Notes: generated by a model not told the origin, from the letters alone. A DNA stretch of 64,000 nucleotides from Devosia sp. (GCF_025809055.1 NZ_CP075529.1:2529501-2593500), one strand, 5' to 3'. Counted from the first letter of the stretch, positions 47,167 to 55,506 are shown. Translations and numbers: made by a program.

Positions 47167-47754
47167 ATGCGCACAGCCAAAATCGCCCGCAAGACCAACG
47201 AGACCGAGATTTCCGTCTCGATCAATCTCGATGGCACCGGCAAGCACACGATGAAATCGGGCGTCGGCTTTTTCGATCACATGCTTGATCAGCTCAGCCG
47301 CCACTCGCTCATCGACATGGAGGTGAGCTGCAAGGGGGACCTGCATATCGATAGCCACCACACCGTGGAGGATGTCGGCATCGCCCTGGGCCAGGCGATC
47401 AAGCAGGCGCTGGGCGACAAGAAGGGCATCCGCCGCTATGCCAGCGCCGACCTGCCCATGGATGGCACCCTGACCCGCGCCGCGCTGGACGTGTCCGGCC
47501 GCGCCTTTCTTGTGTTCAAGGCGGAGTTTTCGCAGGGCAAGATCGGCGAGATCGACACCGAGCTTTTCCGCGAATTCTTCCAGGCGCTGGCCATCAATGC
47601 CGGCATCACCCTGCATATCGAAAACTTCTATTTCGACAATAACCACCACCTGGCCGAATCCATGTTCAAGGCCGTGGCCCGCGCCCTGCGCGAGGCGGTG
47701 GACATCGACCCGCGCATGAGCGACGCCGTTCCCAGCACCAAGGGCACGCTGTAA
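47167..47754 (+). CDS. hisB: Imidazoleglycerol-phosphate dehydratase
   Basis: A 195-residue monofunctional HisB of histidine synthesis. Manganese-binding segments GFFDHMLDQL, SHHTVEDVGIALG, FRNxF-like FREFFQALAINAG and NNHHLAESMFKA are all present. It is the first his gene here; repeats lie on both sides of it. Confidence 0.97.
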   Translation: MRTAKIARKTNETEISVSINLDGTGKHTMKSGVGFFDHMLDQLSRHSLIDMEVSCKGDLHIDSHHTVEDVGIALGQAIKQALGDKKGIRRYASADLPMDGTLTRAALDVSGRAFLVFKAEFSQGKIGEIDTELFREFFQALAINAGITLHIENFYFDNNHHLAESMFKAVARALREAVDIDPRMSDAVPSTKGTL

Positions 47755-47783
47755 GCCTCGGCGGCCACGAGCCGATCTGTCCC

Positions 47784-47830
47784 AGACCTCATCCTGAGCT
47801 TGTCGAAGGATGGGGTCGCAGCCACTGGGC
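47784..47830. repeat. Family C repeat
   Basis: AGACCTCATCCTGAGC is followed by TTGTCGAAGGATGGGGTC. Confidence 0.8.
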
Positions 47831-47950
47831 CCGACCTTGCCGTTGGTCACGCTCGCCACACGGTCTGCGTGAGCCATGCCCTTCCCCCCTCAAGCATTTT
47901 GCACTAAGTCAGCCACCGATACGGGTGTCACCGGGATTTTGGAGACGATT

Positions 47951-48307
47951 GTGACTCTCTTCGCGCTCTTTCGATCCGTGGATGATCCGGCCGGGCTGCC
48001 GCAGGCCGTCGCCGACAAATTCTCGTGGTTCGCAGCGCTGCTGCCGCCGGTTCACGCGCTGGCCCATCGCCTCTGGGGACAGTTCGGGCTTTTCATCCTC
48101 GGGCTTGGCGCCATCCTCGCCGCGAGCGTCTTCATTGGCGCCGAGGCGGCAGCAGGTCTCTACGTCCTACTGGCGCTTGCTTGTGGCTTTGCCGCTGCCG
48201 GGGCCCGAAGCCGGGCCTATCGGCGGCGTGGCCTTGCCCCGGCAGGTCATCGGCTGGCCGCCGATGCCGATCTGGCGCGGCTCGCTGTTCTGGAGGCCCG
48301 TCCATGA
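47951..48307 (+). CDS. DUF2628 domain-containing membrane protein
   Basis: About 118 residues starting at GTG 47951 with GGAG 7 nt upstream; the 25 codons before it look non-coding. The protein has F-S-W-F-A-A-L-L-P-P-V-H-A-L-A-H-R-L-W and one or two hydrophobic helices, matching DUF2628, which sits between hisB and hisH in many Hyphomicrobiales. Function unknown. Overlaps hisH by 4 nt. Confidence 0.8.
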   Translation: MTLFALFRSVDDPAGLPQAVADKFSWFAALLPPVHALAHRLWGQFGLFILGLGAILAASVFIGAEAAAGLYVLLALACGFAAAGARSRAYRRRGLAPAGHRLAADADLARLAVLEARP

Positions 48308-48957
48308 GTTTGGTCGCCATCATCGATTACGGCGCCGGCAATCTGCGCTCTGCCGCCAAGGCCTTTGAACGCGTCGCCGCCGAACGGGGCCAGGGCGATG
48401 AGATTGTCGTCACGGCCGATCCCGATCTGGTGCGCCGCGCCGATCGCATCATGCTGCCCGGCGTCGGCGCCTTTGCCGATTGCATGGCGGGGCTCGAAGC
48501 CGTGCCTGGCATGATCGCGGTGCTGGACGAAAAGGTCGTCAGGGGCGGCACGCCCTTTCTCGGCGTCTGTGTCGGCATGCAGCTCCTGGCCAGCGAAGGC
48601 CGCGAAAAGGTCGTGACCAAGGGCCTCGGCTGGATTCCCGGCGCGGTCGAAAAGATCGCACCATCCGATCCGGCCCTCAAGATTCCCCATATGGGCTGGA
48701 ACACCATTTCTTCCGCCCGCCCGCATCCGCTGCTAGAGGGCATCGCCACTGGTCCGGCGGGTCTGCACGCCTATTTCGTGCATTCCTACCACCTGCGCAG
48801 CACCGATCCCGCGCACACCATCGCCACCACCGATTACGGCGGGCCACTGACCGCCTGTGTCGGCCGCGACAACATTTTCGGCACCCAGTTCCACCCCGAA
48901 AAAAGCCAGGCCCTGGGGCTGAAACTGATCGAGAATTTTCTGGGATGGGCGCCGTGA
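48304..48957 (+). CDS. hisH: Imidazole glycerol phosphate synthase subunit HisH
   Basis: A 217-residue class I glutamine amidotransferase. Nucleophile Cys in FLGVCVGMQLLASEG, and the His-Glu pair in FHPEKSQALG near the C-terminus complete the triad. IDYGAGNLRS is at residues 8-17. It supplies ammonia to HisF. Overlaps the DUF2628 gene by 4 nt. Confidence 0.97.
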   Translation: MSLVAIIDYGAGNLRSAAKAFERVAAERGQGDEIVVTADPDLVRRADRIMLPGVGAFADCMAGLEAVPGMIAVLDEKVVRGGTPFLGVCVGMQLLASEGREKVVTKGLGWIPGAVEKIAPSDPALKIPHMGWNTISSARPHPLLEGIATGPAGLHAYFVHSYHLRSTDPAHTIATTDYGGPLTACVGRDNIFGTQFHPEKSQALGLKLIENFLGWAP

Positions 48958-48975
48958 GTGCGGCAGTGGAGATAC

Positions 48976-49136
48976 CCCCTTCTCCCCTTGCGGGAGAAGA
49001 GCCTGCCCCCGGCTCGAACGGGGGTGCCCCGAAGGGGCGGATGAGGGGTCTCTTGCAGCAGTCACGGTTCTTGTCGGAAAAACCCCTCACCCGTCTCGCG
49101 CTGCGCGCGATCCACCCTCTCCCGCAAGGGGAGAGG
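48976..49136. repeat. Family E repeat (copy 2)
   Basis: CCCCTTCTCCCCTTGCGGGA at the left and its inverted counterpart ending CCGCAAGGGGAGAGGG on the right, between hisH and hisA. Confidence 0.85.
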
Positions 49137-49156
49137 GGAAACACGGAGTACATCCA

Positions 49157-49888
49157 GTGATCCTCTTCCCCGCCATCGACCTCAAGGATGGCCAGTGCGT
49201 GCGCCTGAAACTTGGCGACATGGACCAGGCCACCGTCTTCAACGATGACCCGGCGGCCCAGGCCAGGGCGTTCGAGGAAGAGGGGTTCGACTATCTCCAT
49301 GTGGTCGATCTCAACGGCGCCTTTGCCGGCGAAAGCGTCAATGGCGCCGCCGTCGAAGCCATCCTGAAAACCGTGAAATTCCCGGTGCAGCTGGGCGGCG
49401 GTATCCGCACCCTCGACCATATCGAGAGCTGGCTCGACAAGGGCCTGGCACGCGTCATCCTCGGCACCGTGGCCGTGCGCAATCCCGACCTCGTCAAGGA
49501 AGCCGCGAAGAAGTGGCCCGGCCAGGTGGCCGTCGGCACCGACGCCAAGCAGGGCATGGTGGCGGTCGAAGGCTGGGCGGAAACCTCCGAACTCTCGGTG
49601 ATCGAGCTGGCCAAGCGCTTCGAGGGCGCCGGCGTCGCGGCCATCATCTATACCGATATCGACCGCGATGGCGTGCTGGCCGGCATCAATTGGGACTCAA
49701 CGCTCGATCTGGCCCGCTCGACCTCGATTCCCGTGATCGCCTCGGGCGGTCTTGCATCGATGGACGATATCGAGCGCATGACCCGGCCGGACTATCAGGT
49801 CCTTGAAGGCGCCATTTCCGGACGCGCGCTCTATGACGGGCGCATTGATTCACGTGAAGCACTGGCAAAACTGCGGGCGGCCGGATGA
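49157..49888 (+). CDS. hisA: 1-(5-phosphoribosyl)-5-[(5-phosphoribosylamino)methylideneamino] imidazole-4-carboxamide isomerase
   Basis: A 243-residue TIM-barrel enzyme. It begins FPAIDLKDGQCVRLKLGD with the catalytic Asp; TDIDRDGVLAGIN and S-G-G-L-A-S-M-D-D are phosphate-binding parts. The start is GTG. It overlaps the next gene by 4 nt. A parS-like 16-mer lies in its last codons (49846-49861). Confidence 0.96.
   Translation: MILFPAIDLKDGQCVRLKLGDMDQATVFNDDPAAQARAFEEEGFDYLHVVDLNGAFAGESVNGAAVEAILKTVKFPVQLGGGIRTLDHIESWLDKGLARVILGTVAVRNPDLVKEAAKKWPGQVAVGTDAKQGMVAVEGWAETSELSVIELAKRFEGAGVAAIIYTDIDRDGVLAGINWDSTLDLARSTSIPVIASGGLASMDDIERMTRPDYQVLEGAISGRALYDGRIDSREALAKLRAAG
49846..49861. promoter_or_regulatory. 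Degenerate parS-like site within hisA
   Basis: TGATTCACGTGAAGCA, core TTCACGTGAA retained. It is in coding sequence, so chance is possible. Confidence 0.35.
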
Positions 49889-50172
49889 TGGGTGCCCGGC
49901 CCAAGCGCTTTCCCTGGCTCGGCTACGCCATTGCCTTCTGCCTCATCGGCGCCTTCACCATGTCGCCCGCCATCTGGCTTGCCGTCGTCAATGCCCAAGA
50001 GCCCGGCCCTCCGATTGGCCTCACCGATCTCATGGCCAGCTGGGGTCTGTTTGGCTGGCTGATCATCACGCCCTTTTCACTGGGTCCGTTCCTGATCATG
50101 GCCTGGGCGCTGGTCCTGGCCATGCACCATTGGGCCTTTCGGCGCCGCCGGCGCAAGGAGGGCGGCCAATGA
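49885..50172 (+). CDS. Small membrane protein, first of a tandem pair
   Basis: A 95-residue protein with two hydrophobic helices (about 13-35 and 54-82) and a basic C-terminus (RRRRRKEG). It opens K-R-F-P-W-L-G-Y-A-I, like its right neighbour, and its second helix region has GLFGWLIITPFSLGPFL. It overlaps hisA by 4 nt and the next gene by 4 nt, so it belongs to the his transcript. Family unknown to me. Confidence 0.75.
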   Translation: MMGARPKRFPWLGYAIAFCLIGAFTMSPAIWLAVVNAQEPGPPIGLTDLMASWGLFGWLIITPFSLGPFLIMAWALVLAMHHWAFRRRRRKEGGQ

Positions 50173-50489
50173 CGCCCAGACGCTTTCCCTGGCTGGTCTA
50201 TGCCATTATTTTGGGCGCCATCCTGCTGTTCGCGGCAGCGCCGCTCCTGTCGGTCTATTTCACCTATCTCGTTGCCGATGCCCATGGCTGCACCGTCAAC
50301 GAGGCAAGTGTTCACCCCTGCATGGTGCTTGGTTCGGACTGGGGTGGCCTGCTCTACTTTACCGGGGTCATGGGCTGGTTCGGCCTGGCAACGCTCCCCC
50401 TGGGGGGTGGAGCGGTCATCGTCTGGCTGGTGGTCGTCATCATCCACTATATTGCCTGGCGGCGCGCACAAAACACGGAGTCAGAATGA
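50169..50489 (+). CDS. Small membrane protein, second of the pair
   Basis: A 106-residue protein with about three hydrophobic helices. The loop HGCTVNEASVHPC between helices has two cysteines that could form a disulfide, followed by G-V-M-G-W-F-G-L-A-T-L-P-L-G. I recall similar unnamed proteins in other Proteobacteria. It resembles its left neighbour (R-F-P-W-L-V-Y-A-I) and so may be a diverged duplicate. It overlaps hisF by 4 nt. Function unknown. Confidence 0.78.
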   Translation: MTPRRFPWLVYAIILGAILLFAAAPLLSVYFTYLVADAHGCTVNEASVHPCMVLGSDWGGLLYFTGVMGWFGLATLPLGGGAVIVWLVVVIIHYIAWRRAQNTESE

Positions 50490-51322
50490 CCCTCAAGACC
50501 CGCATCATACCCTGTCTCGACGTAGCCGGCGGCCGTGTGGTCAAAGGGGTGAACTTTGTCGATCTGATCGATGCAGGCGATCCGGTGGAGGCGGCCATGG
50601 CCTATGATGCGGCCGGGGCCGACGAATTGACCTTCCTCGATATCACCGCCAGCCATGAGGGCCGCGACACGATTTTCGACGTCGTGGCGCGCACCGCCGA
50701 ACATTGTTTCATGCCGGTCACCGTGGGCGGTGGCGTGCGCAGCATCGAGGATATCCGCAAGCTCCTGCTGGCCGGCGCCGACAAGGTGGCGATCAATTCG
50801 GCCGCCGTCAGCGACCCCGATTTCATCGCCCGCGCCGCCGACAAGTTCGGCAATCAGTGCATTGTGGTATCCGTCGACGCCAAGCAGCGATTGGGCCAGC
50901 GCGTGGGTGGCGACAATCGCCAGGCCGTCCGCCGCGAGGACAGACAAAGTCAATGGGAAATCCATACCCATGGCGGCCGCAAGCCCACCGGCATCGACGC
51001 CGTGGAATTTGCCGCCCGCATGGTCGAGCGCGGTGCCGGCGAACTGCTGGTGACCTCCATGGACCGCGATGGCACCAAGTCCGGCTTTGATCTCGAATTG
51101 ACCCGCGCCATTGCCGACAGCGTCGAAGTCCCGGTCATCGCTTCGGGCGGGGTCGGCACGCTCCAGCATCTCGTTGATGGGGTGAAGGAAGGTCATGCCA
51201 GCGCCGTCCTCGCTGCCTCCATCTTCCATTTCGGCACCTTCACCATTCCGGAGGCCAAGGCCTATATGGCCAGGGCCGGCATCGCCATGCGCATGGATGC
51301 AGTCGCCGGCAGGGCGGCTTAG
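50486..51322 (+). CDS. hisF: Imidazole glycerol phosphate synthase subunit HisF
   Basis: A 278-residue TIM-barrel cyclase. The family start RIIPCLDVAGGRVVKGVNF is intact, and TSMDRDGTKSGFDLELT and S-G-G-V-G-T-L-Q-H are conserved. It is about 20 residues longer than typical HisF; the extra part (RLGQRVGGDNRQAVRREDRQ) lies between VDAK near residue 133 and WEIHTHGGRKPTGID. It lies downstream of two inserted membrane protein genes. Confidence 0.95.
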   Translation: MTLKTRIIPCLDVAGGRVVKGVNFVDLIDAGDPVEAAMAYDAAGADELTFLDITASHEGRDTIFDVVARTAEHCFMPVTVGGGVRSIEDIRKLLLAGADKVAINSAAVSDPDFIARAADKFGNQCIVVSVDAKQRLGQRVGGDNRQAVRREDRQSQWEIHTHGGRKPTGIDAVEFAARMVERGAGELLVTSMDRDGTKSGFDLELTRAIADSVEVPVIASGGVGTLQHLVDGVKEGHASAVLAASIFHFGTFTIPEAKAYMARAGIAMRMDAVAGRAA

Positions 51323-51356
51323 GTAGGGATTGCCGGATGGACCGTTCCATCACAAG

Positions 51357-51433
51357 GTCATTCCCGCGAAAGCGGGAACCCCTGTTTACCGCCCTGACAT
51401 AGAAACGGAGGTTCCCGCTTTCGCGGGAATGAC
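51357..51433. repeat. Palindromic repeat, family A (copy 3)
   Basis: GTCATTCCCGCGAAAGCGGG and the inverted partner ending GCGGGAATGAC, between hisF and hisE. Confidence 0.9.
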
Positions 51434-51473
51434 GCCGCGATCGGTTCGATCCTTTCCGGCGAGGAGACCAAGA

Positions 51474-51785
51474 ATGACCCTTGAAGACCTCGAAGCGCGT
51501 ATCGCCCAGCGCGCCGCCGCCTCTCCTGAGGACAGCTACACGGCCAAGCTGATTGCCCGCGGCATCGAAAAGACCGCCCAGAAGCTGGGCGAAGAAGCCA
51601 CCGAAGCTGTCATCGCGGCGGTAACGCACAATCGTGCCGAACTCATCAAGGAAAGCGCCGACGTGCTGTTCCACCTCCTGGTCGTGCTGAAAGCCGCCGA
51701 TGTGCCGCTGGCCGAAGTCATGGCCGAGCTCGATGCCCGCACGGCGCAGTCGGGCCTCGCCGAAAAAGCCTCGCGCAAGGAATAA
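51474..51785 (+). CDS. hisE: Phosphoribosyl-ATP diphosphatase
   Basis: A 103-residue MazG-like pyrophosphatase, second step of histidine synthesis. Metal-binding acidic residues are in KLGEEATEAVIAA and KESADVLFHLLV. ATG 51474 has GAGGAG upstream. It ends 1 nt before coaA can begin, so coaA may share its transcript. Confidence 0.94.
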   Translation: MTLEDLEARIAQRAAASPEDSYTAKLIARGIEKTAQKLGEEATEAVIAAVTHNRAELIKESADVLFHLLVVLKAADVPLAEVMAELDARTAQSGLAEKASRKE

Positions 51786-51790
51786 TGCTG

Positions 51791-52741
51791 ATGGCCAGAC
51801 GCTCTCCCGCGCACGATCCCTATCTCTCCTTCACCAAGCAGCAGTGGAGCGATCTGCGCAACGGCCAGCCAATGACGCTGACCGAGGCCGATATCCAGCG
51901 CCTGCGCGCCCTGACCGATCCGATTTCGCTGGCCGAGGCCGAAGAGGTCTATCTGCCGCTCTCGCGCCTGCTGGCTTACTATGTGGAGGCCATCCAGGGC
52001 CTGCACAGGGTTTCGACCCGCTTTCTAAATACGGCGGGCGACAAGGTGCCGTTCATCATCGGTGTCGCCGGTTCGGTGGCCGTGGGCAAGTCGACCACCT
52101 CGCGTATCCTGCGCGCCCTGCTCAGCCGCTGGCCGTCGAGCCCCAAGGTCGATCTCGTCACCACCGATGGCTTCCTGCACCCCAACAAGGTGCTCGAGGA
52201 GCGCGGCATCATGCAGCGCAAGGGTTTCCCCGAAAGCTATGACCGCGCCCGCTTCGTCAATTTCCTCGGTGACATCAAGTCGGGCAAGGGCGGGGTCGAA
52301 GTGCCGGTCTATTCGCACCTGGTCTATGACGTGGTGCCCGGCGAAAAGGTCGTCATCGACCGGCCGGACATTCTCATCGTCGAGGGTCTCAATATCCTGC
52401 AGCCCGGCGACCTGCCGCGCGACGGCATGCCGATCCTCTTCGCCTCCGATTTCATCGATTTCTCGATCTATATCGACGCCGATGTCGAGGACCTGCGCGA
52501 CTGGTACATCACCCGCTTCTTCCGCCTGCGCGAAACCGCCTTCCGCGATCCCACCTCCTTCTTCCGGAAGTTCTCGGAAATGAGCGAAGAGGAAGCCGGG
52601 GTCTTCGGCCGCAATGTCTGGGAAACGATCAACCTGCCCAATCTGGTCGAAAACGTCCTGCCCACCCGCGGCCGCGCCGATCTGATCCTCAAGAAAGGCG
52701 CCGATCACCGCATCGAAGAGGTCAAGCTGCGGCGGCTATAG
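51791..52741 (+). CDS. coaA: Pantothenate kinase, type I
   Basis: A 316-residue CoaA; phosphorylates pantothenate, the first step of CoA synthesis. The P-loop is GVAGSVAVGKSTTSRIL near residue 88, and TTDGFLHPNKVLEERG and YDVVPGEKVVIDRPDILIVEG are typical. I chose ATG 51791, 8 nt after AAGGA; ATG 51785 overlaps the hisE stop. Confidence 0.95.
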   Translation: MARRSPAHDPYLSFTKQQWSDLRNGQPMTLTEADIQRLRALTDPISLAEAEEVYLPLSRLLAYYVEAIQGLHRVSTRFLNTAGDKVPFIIGVAGSVAVGKSTTSRILRALLSRWPSSPKVDLVTTDGFLHPNKVLEERGIMQRKGFPESYDRARFVNFLGDIKSGKGGVEVPVYSHLVYDVVPGEKVVIDRPDILIVEGLNILQPGDLPRDGMPILFASDFIDFSIYIDADVEDLRDWYITRFFRLRETAFRDPTSFFRKFSEMSEEEAGVFGRNVWETINLPNLVENVLPTRGRADLILKKGADHRIEEVKLRRL

Positions 52742-52789
52742 GACTGTCGCGGTCCTGACCTGGACCTTATCCCAGGGCTGTCGAAGACC

Positions 52790-52865
52790 TCATCCCCCAC
52801 CGCCGCGGGGGCAGGCTCCGAACCTCTCCAAGACCTCATCCTGAGCCTGTCGAAGGACGAGGTCG
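52790..52865. repeat. Family C repeat
   Basis: AGACCTCATCCTGAGCCTGT with AAGGACGAGGTC; partial first copy at 52785. Confidence 0.75.
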
Positions 52866-52928
52866 GGCCCCGCTGTCAGACCGCGTGGCTCGACACGCCC
52901 ACCACGAGGCCATTGCAGTATCGGACCA

Positions 52929-53007
52929 GAGCGTTTCACTCGCGAGCTGACCTATCGTCTTCATCGCCCCCTCTCCCCTCAGCGGAGAGGGATGGGGTGA
53001 GGGGTGA
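52929..53007. repeat. Family F repeat (inverted copy)
   Basis: Inverted copy of 22168-22250, with TTCATCGCCCCCTCTCCCCT in common. Confidence 0.75.
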
Positions 53008-53034
53008 AAGCCTCTCGGCAAGAACGCAAATGTG

Positions 53035-53109
53035 AACCCCTCATCCGGCGCTTCGCGCCACCCCGGATCAAGTCCGGGGCAGGCTCTTCTCCCCTCAGGG
53101 GAGAAGGGA
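53035..53109. repeat. Family E repeat (copy 3)
   Basis: AACCCCTCATCCGGCG followed by CTTCTCCCCTCAGGGGAGAA. Confidence 0.75.
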
Positions 53110-53144
53110 AAGGCTGCGTCGTTTCAATCCAATCGTCACGAGGA

Positions 53145-53495
53145 CTAATATGTCCCCGGCTGCGGCTGGCTGAGGATGATGAGATTGCCGTCCGGATCGC
53201 GCAGTTTCGCGGTCTTGAAGAAATCCCCGAATGCCTTGGCCACCGGCTTGATGCCGTGCATTTCCAGCCGCGCCAGTTCCTCGGCGATATCGTCGACGAT
53301 CAGCATGGTGACGCTGGCGCCGGCCCGGTCCTCGTCACTCATCACATGCACCCAGCCGCCACCGGGCAGCTTCCATTCGGCGACGTCGGCCATGGTGCGG
53401 GCATCGGCGGGGCGGCCGAACAGATATTCATACCAGACGAGGGAATTGCCCAAATCCTCAACGGCGATGCCGGCCAGCACATTGGTGAGGGTCAT
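53145..53495 (-). CDS. VOC family (glyoxalase-fold) protein
   Basis: A 116-residue single VOC domain: G-I-A-V-E-D-L-G-N-S-L-V-W-Y-E-Y-L-F-G-R, and L-R-D-P-D-G-N-L-I-I-L-S near the end. Metal-binding residues are hard to assign. ATG 53495 chosen, because upstream sequence is repeat-like. Function unpredictable. Confidence 0.78.
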   Translation of the reverse strand: MTLTNVLAGIAVEDLGNSLVWYEYLFGRPADARTMADVAEWKLPGGGWVHVMSDEDRAGASVTMLIVDDIAEELARLEMHGIKPVAKAFGDFFKTAKLRDPDGNLIILSQPQPGTY

Positions 53496-53615
53496 GTAAG
53501 GTCCGCTTCTTGGTCTTGATGCGAATCGTAGCACAACCACCCCCCTGTCGGCACCATGGTTGGCGGCGCGGCGCGGCGCTGCTATAGGCGAGACGGAACG
53601 CGAGGAGCGAGTGGC

Positions 53616-54428
53616 ATGAGCAAGCTGCGCATTATCGTTGCCGGGGCCGGCGGGCGCATGGGCCTGGCCAATATCCGCGCCATTGCCGGCCATGAAGAGG
53701 TTGCGCTGGCCGGGGCCTTCGACCGGCCCGGCGCGGCCTCTATCGGCCAGGATGCCGGCACCCTTGCCGGTCTGGGGGCGCTGGGCGTATCAGTGGCCGA
53801 AAGCCCCGACGCGCTGTTCGCCAAGGCCGACGTGATCATCGATTTTACCGCGCCCGCCGCCAGCGTCGCCCTCGCCCGGCGCGCCGCCGAGCACGGCCTC
53901 GTCCATGTCATCGGCACCACCGGTTGCCTCGAGGCGGAGGATGCGGCCATTGCCCAGGCCGGCCGCGACGGCGCCCGCATCGTTAAGTCGGGCAATTTCT
54001 CTCCCGGTGTCGTGACCCTTGCGGTCCTCGTCGAGCGCGCCGCGCGGGCCCTGTCCGACTACGATGTCGAAGTGCTCGAAATGCACCACAACCAAAAGGT
54101 CGATGCGCCCTCCGGCACGGCGCTGATGCTGGGTGAGGCGGCCGCGCGTGGCCGCGATATCGCCCTCAAGGATCACGCCGTGCGGGTTCGCGACGGTCAT
54201 ACCGGCCCCCGTGAATTCGGCTCCATCGGCTTTGCCACCCTGCGCGGCGGCAATGTCATCGGCGATCATTCCGTGATCCTGGCCGGCCCGTCCGAACGCA
54301 TTGAGCTTTCTCACCGCGCCCAGGACCGCACCATTTTTGCCAATGGCGCCGTCCGGGCCGCCATCTGGGCCGCCCGGCAAAAGGCCGGGCTCTATACCAT
54401 GGCCGACGTGCTTGGCCTCAACGACTGA
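53616..54428 (+). CDS. dapB: 4-hydroxy-tetrahydrodipicolinate reductase
   Basis: A 270-residue enzyme of lysine/diaminopimelate synthesis. The nucleotide loop is VAGAGGRMG (residues 7-15); EMHHNQKVDAPSGTAL is the active-site segment with the catalytic His and Lys; IIDFTAP and SGNFSPGV also match. GAGGAGCG lies upstream of ATG 53616. gpmA follows by 17 nt. Confidence 0.96.
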   Translation: MSKLRIIVAGAGGRMGLANIRAIAGHEEVALAGAFDRPGAASIGQDAGTLAGLGALGVSVAESPDALFAKADVIIDFTAPAASVALARRAAEHGLVHVIGTTGCLEAEDAAIAQAGRDGARIVKSGNFSPGVVTLAVLVERAARALSDYDVEVLEMHHNQKVDAPSGTALMLGEAAARGRDIALKDHAVRVRDGHTGPREFGSIGFATLRGGNVIGDHSVILAGPSERIELSHRAQDRTIFANGAVRAAIWAARQKAGLYTMADVLGLND

Positions 54429-54445
54429 ACGAAGGGACTGAACAC

Positions 54446-55060
54446 ATGAGCGGTACGCTGATCCTGGTGCGTCATGGCCAGAGCGAATGGAACCTCAAGA
54501 ACCTGTTTACCGGCTGGCGCAATCCGAACCTGACCGAGCAGGGCATCGGGGAGGCGCGCGCCACCGGCAAGGCCCTCAAGGCCGCCGGGATCGTGCCCGA
54601 TCTCTACTACACCTCCGCCCTGCGCCGCGCCCAGCACACGCTGGACCTGATGCTCGAGGAGATGGGCATCGAGAACGTCACCATCACCCGCAATATTGCG
54701 CTCAACGAGCGGGACTATGGCGACCTGTCTGGCCTCAACAAGGATGATGCCCGGGAGAAATGGGGCGAGGAGCAGGTCCATATCTGGCGCCGGTCCTTCG
54801 ACGTGCCCCCGCCGGGTGGTGAAAGCCTCAAGGACACCGCCGCCCGCACCCTGCCCTATTACGAAGCCGAAATCCTGCCCCAACTCAAGGCCGGCAAGAC
54901 CGTACTGGTCGCCGCCCATGGCAATTCCCTGCGGGCCCTGGTCATGTCCATCGAGGGGCTGACACCAGACGAAATCCTCGCCCGCGAGATCGGCACGGGC
55001 GAACCCACCACCTACAAGATCGGCAGCGACGGCAAGCTGGAAAATCGGATTACGCTCTGA
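54446..55060 (+). CDS. gpmA: 2,3-bisphosphoglycerate-dependent phosphoglycerate mutase
   Basis: A 204-residue glycolytic mutase. The phosphohistidine motif is LILVRHGQSEWN (residues 5-16), with L-N-E-R-D-Y-G-D-L-S-G-L-N-K near 88 and AAHGNSLRALV near 150. Ends within normal length for the short proteobacterial GpmA. Probably co-transcribed with dapB. Confidence 0.96.
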   Translation: MSGTLILVRHGQSEWNLKNLFTGWRNPNLTEQGIGEARATGKALKAAGIVPDLYYTSALRRAQHTLDLMLEEMGIENVTITRNIALNERDYGDLSGLNKDDAREKWGEEQVHIWRRSFDVPPPGGESLKDTAARTLPYYEAEILPQLKAGKTVLVAAHGNSLRALVMSIEGLTPDEILAREIGTGEPTTYKIGSDGKLENRITL

Positions 55061-55090
55061 CGCGCCTCAGACTTCACCCGATCCTGAGAA

Positions 55091-55175
55091 AGACCTCATC
55101 CTGAGCTTGTCGAAGGACGAGGTCGTGGCCACGATGTGCCCGCCCTCGTGGTTCGACGGGCTCACCATGAGGGCT
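55091..55175. repeat. Family C repeat as an inverted pair
   Basis: AGACCTCATCCTGAGCTTGT at the left and CTCACCATGAGGGCT at the right. Confidence 0.75.
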
Positions 55176-55291
55176 CCGATTCTCCTGAGCAGGGGAACCT
55201 ATTCCTCTCCCCCTCGGGGAGAGGTGGTACGGCAAAACCCTGCTCGTTACTGCGCCTGGCAAATCTGTTTGGACCCCCCCGGATACCGTCA

Positions 55292-55336
55292 AAGACCTCA
55301 TCCTGAGCTTGTCGAAGGACGAAGTCGTGGCCACAG
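55292..55336. repeat. Family C repeat
   Basis: AGACCTCATCCTGAGCTTGT then AAGGACGAAGTCGTGGCC. Confidence 0.75.
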
Positions 55337-55344
55337 CGTAGCCG

Positions 55345-55419
55345 CCCCCTCACCTCCCCCTTGACGGGGGAGGTGGCGTCGCTAGGCCCAAAGGGCCGTA
55401 GCAGAGCCAGGTGGGGGTG
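55345..55419. repeat. Family D repeat (copy 2)
   Basis: CACCTCCCCCTTGACGGGGG to AGGTGGGGGTGA, with the GGCCCAAAGGGCC palindrome. Confidence 0.85.
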
Positions 55420-55490
55420 ATCCTGGCACTTTGCGCGAATGGGAGCCCCGAGCCCATCGCTCCCCCGGCCCGATTCGAGGGCAGATCCAA

Positions 55491-55506
55491 CGATTCACGT
55501 GGAACA
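55491..55506. promoter_or_regulatory. Degenerate parS-like site
   Basis: CGATTCACGTGGAACA; 17-24 kb from the main cluster. Confidence 0.35.

Larger units (their letters stand above)
52742..53144. other. Repeat-filled gap coaA-VOC
   Basis: 403 bp without genes: family C at 52790-52865, family F at 52929-53007 and family E at 53035-53109. No other structure recognised. Confidence 0.6.

Noticed and set aside
52742..53144. CRISPR-like spacing of repeats
   Set aside because: The repeats are of different families, vary in orientation and spacing, and no cas gene is present.
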